The notes under the pieces were generated by a model. The model was given only the letters and a program-made list of their open reading frames with translations, made no database searches and was not told the origin of the DNA. This document shows positions 58,001 through 64,000 of a DNA stretch of 64,000 nt, piece by piece. Origin of the DNA: Cryptomeria japonica. Lineage: Eukaryota > Streptophyta > Pinopsida > Cupressales > Cupressaceae. The translations under genes and the position numbers were made by a program. Numbering within the stretch: the stretch's first letter is position 1; the number at the start of each line of letters is the position of its first letter. The stretch is from NCBI RefSeq assembly GCF_030272615.1, contig NC_081410.1, positions 120,464,640-120,528,639 of the forward strand, given 5' to 3'.

Positions 58001-59240
58001 TCCACCGAACCCCCTTGAGCATCTTCCTTAAACAAGGAAGAAAAGTACTGAATCGTCTCTCGAGACATCTCCTGTAGAAAAGCCACTTGATCATCCCTAT
58101 TGTTGACAAGAAAAGGGATAGAATTGTCATGACGTCTGGATTTCACTGACTGAAAGAAGAAAGCGGTATTTTTATCACCTTCTTGCAATGATTCAATCAT
58201 TACCCTTTGCTTCCAGTTATTTTCCTCACATAGCTCACATTCCTCCAAATTTTTCACTGACTTAGCTTCCTCTCTAATGAGGGCCTCAAACAAACCAAAC
58301 TCTCTTATTTGTCTAGTAATACCATCCAACTCTTCTTGGGTTGCCTCTTTAGCCTGGAAGATTTTGCCAAAACATTGACAATTCCAACGTTTAGGTTGGT
58401 ACTTCAGATATTGAAACTACTTGGAGAAGGTGAAAATCACAGTGCCAAAGGTGGGTCTTCCTCTCCTCCACCACTCCGCCACATAGTCATATATAGATGG
58501 GTCCCACAACCACATAAGTTGAAACTTGAAAGAGGGAGATAGAGAGATCCTAGCAAAGTAGGTAGAGAGTTTAATCGGCCAGTGATCTGACCCCCTCTAG
58601 TCTAAGATCTTAATATAGGTAGACTAACCACCACCAACCCAGAAGCAGGAAACCAGAAAACGATCAAGCCTCTCTGTAATGCAATCATCCCCAATCCTCT
58701 GATTATTCCATGTAAACTGGCCATTTCTAGGCTTAATGTCCACCAGATGTAAAGATGAAATGCTATCACGCATCAACAAGGCCGACTGCTCCAACCGCAT
58801 AGCTCCCCCTCACTTCTCAACCAACTCCAAGATGTCATTAAAATCACCCGCCATAATCCATGGGTGGTATGGTGCCGCACTACGAATAAAGGTGATATGA
58901 GACCATAAAATATGCTTACCCTGTAAGTCTGTAGGCACATAAATATTGGAGAAAAGAATAGATTCCTATGTCTCAAGACTAGTTGCAATCATTGACAGGG
59001 AAGATTTAGATGACATCCACCAAAGAGGCCAAACCTTGGTCGGGTTCTATTAACAGGCCACCCCCTTGATGAACCAATAGCCCCAATACACTGATAATCT
59101 CATCTCCCCCATAGTTTAGGAAGTAGTCTAGTCATACTATCCACTGATAATTTTGTCTCTTCCGGAAAAAGAACATCCGGCGAATGCCTTCTTACCAAAT
59201 TGTGAACAACTTTTTGTTGAGGGCCACTGTTCAAGCCCAT
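55008..59240 (-). pseudogene. LINE ORF2 (endonuclease, RT, RNase H)
   Basis: It begins MIVLSWNVMGLNSGPQQ near 59.24 kb with PDVLFPEETKLS, the first endonuclease motifs. The endonuclease continues in fragments to 58.4 kb. The RT has KASGPNGFPIEF (57.85 kb), FIKLDMGKAYDRMRW (57.5 kb) and INGEPTELFSPSRGLR (57.3 kb). At the catalytic site it reads FVDNTVLMG near 57.19 kb, where a final Asp is expected. RT C-terminal blocks are at 56647-56910. A zf-RVT-like region spans 55.7-56.4 kb. RNase H starts ILKIKTDGSSQ at 55.48 kb and ends IPREWNKAADCLAKWAF at 55.1 kb. Multiple stops and shifts. Confidence 0.87.
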
Positions 59241-59289
59241 AACGTTCCAAGAGAGCACTATCATTTTGGGAGATTCAAAAAATGAGAAT

Positions 59290-60194
59290 CCGAAGTCGGA
59301 ACTGCAGGGTCGTACCTTGGTCAGACCCCGATGGATTTTGGGGTTGCACAGAAGGTTGAGGCTCACTAGGTTTTGATATTGGATATCTTCTCTGTAAATG
59401 GCCATGTTCATGACATAACCGACATCTAAAAGGAAGGGTTTTATAGTCTAGCTGTTGCACCCAAGAATAAGACCCAACACAAATATCCATGAAATCTGGC
59501 AATGGATTACTTAAATCAATTTCAATGCATATGCGAGCGAAAGTCATTACCTTTTTTATCCGTGTTCATTGAGAAGCCCCAACTAGTTTCCCCAACAGTG
59601 AGGCCACCATACACAAAATTTTCTTCCACGAGCACTCAACCAGGAATCTGGGGAGCCGAACCCAAACTAGCACACAATTTGGAAGCTCCTCTGAGGGGTT
59701 GAAGCCAACATGCCATGGTTTCATAAACAGTCCATTCTGGTTATGAAAGTAGGGACCACCTTCAAAAACCTTATTACGATCCACCATGCAACTAAAGGTA
59801 ACCATGAAGTAGTTATTTCTGGCAGCATGATATCCATCTCTCCCTCTGGCACCCAAATCCGTTGAGCCCAAGTTTCCAAAAATTGCAACGAAACCCTCAT
59901 TCCCAAAAACTTGCACAATAAAGAATGTTGTGAATAATAAGTTACCTCCTCGGAAATCCATTTCGGTTGAATGACTAACCTCAGTCTCTCCTTTGAATGT
60001 TCCAAATAGTCATTAACTTTCAGAATACGGGAACCACCAGGCGGTCCAAACCCATCACCCCCCACATCAAGAGAAAAAAAGTTGTTATTAAAAACCTTCG
60101 CTGCTTGTGAAAGCGTCTTGGTCCCAAGCGCTGCACGAAAATCCATACCCTTTGCAGTACCCGAAGGTTCTCTAGTGGTCGCTTGAGTGGCCAT
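59290..60194 (-). pseudogene. LINE ORF1 (DUF4283 / zinc-knuckle nucleic-acid-binding protein)
   Basis: The start MATQATTREPSG at 60194 is favoured over an upstream ATG at 60302. A DUF4283-like region (59.6-59.9 kb) has VFEGGPYFHNQNGLFMKPW and LVWVRLPRFLVE. After a stop and short gap, ICIEIDLSNPLPDF and a knuckle CRLCHEHGHLQRRY follow, in which the last Cys is Tyr. This is the RNA-binding partner of ORF2 in plant L1 elements. Broken by a frame change near 59.9 kb and a stop near 59.56 kb. Confidence 0.78.
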
Positions 60195-60639
60195 GCTTAG
60201 AACCTGCATGCAAGCCAAATCTCTTATCCAAAGTGGGGAAGAACTTCTCACAACACCTGCACCTAAACCACTAAAAAAGCAACCCCCAAACACAACCTCC
60301 ACTCAAAAAGAAACCACGAAAAGAGAACAGAATCCAACACCTAAACACCTCACCCAAGCCTGCCCCAACCACCTCCAAAACCCACACTCAGCCAGTGAAC
60401 AAGCTGTCAAACAGCCTGCTAGCAGACAAAACCCCCCACACAACACACACTCCCCTCCCCACGCATGCATAGTCGCCCAACCCTGGACACGAGCTAGGGT
60501 CAAATTCCCTAGCTCGGCATAGCCACAACCGCTTCACCACTCTGCTCCAACGCCATCCTTTTCTCCCGACACCCCTATCTTTGACTTTTTTTTATTCTAA
60601 TATATTTTAATTATTATTTGTAATTCCATAAATAAACAC

Positions 60640-61390
60640 AAATAATTAAAATTATTTTTTTTATTTTTTTATCGGTAACAGGTTTTTTAATACAGCTGCT
60701 CTGCAGTGTTCCACTATCTTAAGACTAGATGGGGTCTCGCCCCTACAATAAATCACTTTTGACTGGAGCTACAAACCAGGGGTCACAGAGGGGGACCCCA
60801 TCCCTGATAATATTTCTTGAAAGAAGAGTTATTAACACCTCTAATTTTTTTGCTATCTCAAATCAACTCCTTATCCCTCTGAACATCCTTATCTCTCCAT
60901 GCACACCTTATCTCTCCACTTCTATCCTCCAATTGATCACCTTATCACTCTGCATCCTTATCTACTCCTTATCGCTCTTCTTATCATACCTTATCTCTCT
61001 ACTCCTTATCACTCCACACCATCTCTCCTTATATCTCCCCCTTCGCTGCAACACCCACTGTTGCACCATGCAAACAACTCCCTCCCTGCAACGCCACGAA
61101 CCTTGCCTCTAGCTACATGGGCCACCAAGCACACGTGCCACCCATTGTATCCTGTCTGCACACGTGGATCAACAACCTAACACCTACGTTTGAATTCAGA
61201 TGGGTATTAACACCCCCAAATCGACACAACCAGCTCAGGAACGCCTGGGCACAAACATCTGCAAGGGCCACCAAAGATGTCACGGGGACATCCACTGCAA
61301 CAAGCATGGTTTCGAGAGTTTCGAACTTGGAACCTCCATATTAACACGGAGTTGCAACAACTGTTGCACTGCAAGGTCGTCCCCAATTAA
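60640..61390 (-). repeat. Possible 5'-truncated LINE/SINE tail
   Basis: The minus strand ends CAGCTGTATTAAAAAACC, then TGTTACCGAT and an A-rich tail at 60.64-60.68 kb, as non-LTR 3' ends do. To the right are CTTATCTCTCC repeats (60.88-61.03 kb) and a GC-richer stretch to about 61.38 kb. Boundaries and target duplication are not resolved; AATTAAAAT words flank both sides. Confidence 0.35.
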
Positions 61391-62266
61391 AATAAAATTT
61401 TAACTTACAGGTAATCCTTGAAAAAAAGTGGAATACTTAGAATAAATTTTAAAAAATAGAATATTTAATAAAAGAAGATAATACTAAATGACATTCTTAT
61501 CAAAAGAAAATAGCAATAGAAGAAATATTTTAATTTAAAATATTATTATATCATAAATAAAATTTTAATAAGACAAATAATTATAGACTAAATTAATTAT
61601 AATAATTTTTAATTATTATAAAAAGACATAGATAATTAAAATAATTTTAAACTTAACGAAAAAAGAAAAACAAAAGAAGAAGAAGAAAAATTAGAATTAA
61701 ATAAAGTTGGTTCTTTCTTTTTCAATATTTTTTCTTTTATTTTTTAAGAAACTTAAAAGAGAGAGAATATTCTAATAAGATAAATAATATTAAGAGATAT
61801 TTTGACTAAAAGTAGATAATAATAAAACATAATTTTTTTTATGCATATTCTTTTTCTAATAAATAATATTAAAATGCATATTTTTATGTTGAACGCATTC
61901 CTATATGAAATGAACCACCCACTTATTTCTATTTCTATAGTCTTACATTCTTCTCAATTTTGAACCATTGATTTTAATAAATAGGTTGTTCACTTCATAT
62001 AGGGAATGGCTTTGACATAATGATTATAATATAATATAAATTTTATAATGAAAATATATATTTTTCTTAAAAGCATAATCCTAATTTAATTTTAATATAA
62101 TTAAAATTAATTATTATATTTGTAATAATACAATTAATCTTAAATTTAATTATTAATTTGCAGTGTAATATTGTTATTTTTATTTTTATGTAATATTAAT
62201 TATAATTGGTTTAAAGAAAATAACTATTAATAATTATAAAAGTGAAAATAAACACTTTTTGAATAA
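61391..62266. other. AT-rich spacer
   Basis: Very AT-rich, no supported feature. Confidence 0.5.
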
Positions 62267-62439
62267 CTTAATGAAAAATTGATCTTGCATGTTTCCGGAT
62301 TAGATTGTGTGTGAGTATTTTGCATCAACGTTTCAGATCCGAAATGTTGATGAAAAATACTCACACACAATCTAATCCGGAAACATGCAAGATCAATAAC
62401 TCATGGATTGTCGAAATCTGATGCCTCTTAATGAAAAAT
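62267..62439. mobile_element. 147-bp foldback insertion with 13-bp target duplication
   Basis: Direct repeat CTTAATGAAAAAT at 62267-62279 and 62427-62439 encloses 62280-62426. Arms 62279-62334 and 62341-62396 are 56 nt each, complementary at all but two positions, with a 6-nt loop AGATCC. The remaining 30 bp (62397-62426) is unpaired. There is no A-tail and no frame. It has higher GC than its surroundings, so it is foreign to the locus. Possible origins are target-primed insertion of a self-copied transcript, or a MITE-like element. Confidence 0.75.
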
Positions 62440-63125
62440 ATTTAAATTTATGATTAAAAGTTATTAAATTATTTTGTATATATTAAAATGATTAAAAAAA
62501 ATTGATTTTCAAAAACTATTAAAAATAGAATGATTTCAAAAAATATATAAAATATAATTATAATGAATACGTATAATGATTAAGTTTATTTTTTAATAAA
62601 AATATTTGTATTTAATTTTTCATTTAATTTAATTTAAAATGAATCAAGTCCTTATAATTGGTTTTATTATCTATATTTTTAGATAAAAAAGAATTATTAA
62701 AATTATATGTTTATTTAGAAAAAAAAAATTACAATATTATAAATAATAAAAATAAATAAATAAAAATTTAAAATAGACATTTCAGTTTTTAAAATACAAA
62801 GAAATCCAAAAAAAAACCTAAAAAATTTATCATTCCTAAAAATTTGCTCCTATAACACCAAATTTTTTAAACCAATCATAGTGCAATTAAATAATTTTTA
62901 TAATATCTTAAATTCAAAAATATAAATCTCAACTTTACAAAAAACAAGTTTTTTTTTAAAGCAAAAATAATAATCACTTTTGATTGGTGCAAACTAATTG
63001 ATTAAAGCGCTTTAATGAATGCAATAGTATTGCCTACAGCAAGTACTAATAATATATATATAAAACCTTGATAGATATCTTTTAAAAATATATATTTCAT
63101 TTACAAAAAAACATAATTTAGATTG
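62440..63125. other. AT-rich spacer
   Basis: Homopolymer-rich AT sequence with no supported feature. Confidence 0.5.
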
Positions 63126-63441
63126 GAGAAAAATACTCAAATTTTCCTCTCTATATCTATCTCTCCCTATCACATCTTTCATCTATCCCTCTATCTCTAT
63201 CTCTTTGTACCACTATATCTCTCCCTCTCTCTCTATATCAATTCCTATATCTATCTTTATTTTTTTATAGCTTCATCTCTCTCCAACTATTTATTTTTCT
63301 ATTCCATATCTATATATTCCTCTCCCCTCTCTCTCTATCTCTCTCTCATATCTCTCTCCTTCTCTCCATATTCCTCTCCCCATTCTCCATGTCTATCTTC
63401 GACTCCAACTATATATCTTCATATCTATATATTCCTCTCCC

Positions 63442-63473
<32 letters not shown>

Positions 63474-63565
63474 CATATCTCTCTATCTCTATGTTTATCT
63501 CTTTACCAATCTCTCTCTCACTCTTATCCCTCTATATATATCCCTCTATCTAACCCTATCTCAAC
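63126..63565 (-). repeat. Pyrimidine-rich block, inverted copy of 52.8-53.05 kb
   Basis: CTATCTCTCTC-type sequence. 63.26-63.41 kb carries in reverse complement the same non-repetitive words and order as 52.86-53.03 kb. It lies directly 3' of the chromovirus pol end, where the PPT (CCAGGGGAG on the minus strand) and 3' LTR should be, so it may be LTR sequence. Confidence 0.65.
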
Positions 63566-63588
63566 CTTACTCCCCTGGGTCAAAGAAC

Positions 63589-64000
63589 TCAAGTCCCTTG
63601 AGTTATAAGGTCTGAAATCTCCACTCCATGCTGAAGTATAGCTTCCTCTAACATCCACATGGCATCTGAATCAAGTAACCCTTTCCACTTAACAATATAG
63701 TGCTTGTAGACTCTTTTCCTTGTCTTCTTTACTATCTTAGTATCCAAGATACTCTCTAACTCAACCGGTTGACTAGGTGGCAAATCCTTTAACCAATCTT
63801 CATGAACCGGTGATGGCATGCCTATTTTATTTGTTGGTGTCTCTCCCTTGTATGGGTAGAGATCACATACATTAAAAATAGAAGATATCCCCAAGGTAGG
63901 TGGAAGTTCAACCTCATAGGCATTCTGCCCATACTTGTGCACCACCTTGAGAGGTCCAATTTTCTTCATCATGAGCTTGATAGGCTGCCCTTTTGGAAGT
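63589..64000 (-). CDS. Chromovirus integrase C terminus with chromodomain (partial)
   Basis: The minus strand runs in from beyond the window. KKIGPLKVVHKYGQNAYEVEL, then LGISSIFNVCDLYPYKGE form the integrase GPY/F-type C-terminal domain. A chromodomain follows at about 63.60-63.78 kb: ELESILDTKIVKKTRKRVYK, then HYIVKWKGLLDSDAMWMLEE. Chromodomains direct Ty3/gypsy chromoviruses to marked chromatin. About 135 codons are open without a stop, so this copy may be younger than the others. It ends ITQGT at 63589, and an LTR should lie to the left. Confidence 0.88.
   Translation of the reverse strand, partial: LPKGQPIKLMMKKIGPLKVVHKYGQNAYEVELPPTLGISSIFNVCDLYPYKGETPTNKIGMPSPVHEDWLKDLPPSQPVELESILDTKIVKKTRKRVYKHYIVKWKGLLDSDAMWMLEEAILQHGVEISDLITQGT

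Larger units (their letters stand above)
54897..60593 (-). mobile_element. L1-type LINE, nearly full length
   Basis: Flanked by a perfect 15-bp duplication ATTCTAATATATTTT (54882-54896 and 60594-60608). Minus-strand order is ORF1 (60194 to about 59.29 kb), then ORF2 with endonuclease, RT, zinc-like region and RNase H, then a 3' end with a short A-run at 54893-54898. Target duplication length and the A-tail fit target-primed reverse transcription. Both ORFs are broken, and the RT active site is changed. Confidence 0.88.

Noticed and set aside
62279-62396. Palindrome as a conventional miRNA precursor
   Set aside because: Too perfect over 56 bp and inserted with target duplications; a foldback insertion is the simpler reading, though small RNAs remain possible.

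Overview
This is plant nuclear DNA made almost entirely of mobile elements in various stages of decay. I infer a seed plant with a large, slowly purged genome, most likely a gymnosperm. The reasons are nested full-length LTR elements, a Tat-type Ty3/gypsy element of about 18 kb net, a nearly complete L1-type LINE, and no dense low-copy genes. I cannot name the species. No rRNA, tRNA, CRISPR or intact host gene was recognised.

Layout. (1) 1-6664: a Ty1/copia element on the minus strand (301-6498; TSD AAAGT) sits inside a decayed hAT-like transposase fragment; the two host halves join in frame across the insertion. (2) 8058-11184 (minus): decayed gene A of an unrecognised family, with a cluster of about 200-bp repeats upstream. 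(3) 12624-38672: a 26-kb Tat-like Ty3/gypsy element (TSD ACAAT). A 7.8-kb gag-protease-only LTR element (14403-22206, TSD GTTCT) is nested in its leader. (4) 38758-42750 (minus): gene B, a divergent relative of gene A, ending in a G-patch and coiled coils. (5) 43-52 kb: short tandem repeats, a LINE 3' remnant, a retropepsin-like remnant and a truncated copia 5' end. (6) 52.75-54.66 kb: a purine-rich GATA/GA repeat block. (7) 54897-60593 (minus): a LINE with a 15-bp TSD. (8) 60.6-63.1 kb: a probable LINE tail and AT-rich DNA holding a 147-bp foldback insertion with a 13-bp TSD. (9) 63.1-64 kb: an inverted relative of the purine-rich block beside the integrase/chromodomain end of a chromovirus that runs off the window.

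How the parts work together. The Tat-like element is the most interesting object. Besides a one-frame Gag-PR-G-patch-RT-RNH-aRNH-INT polyprotein, it carries an antisense gene between pol and the 3' LTR. That gene has its own TATA box, a short first exon, a predicted phase-0 intron and a plant mobile domain (PMD, MAIN/MAIL-like) second exon. Degenerate TAGCGCAT motifs are clustered in the Gag-Pol leader and in the intron of the antisense gene, in each case in the orientation of that transcription unit. The nested element encodes a related Gag but no polymerase, so it must have depended on enzymes supplied by another element. All reading frames are broken, and many stops are TAG where CAG is expected, as 5-methylcytosine deamination at CHG sites would produce.
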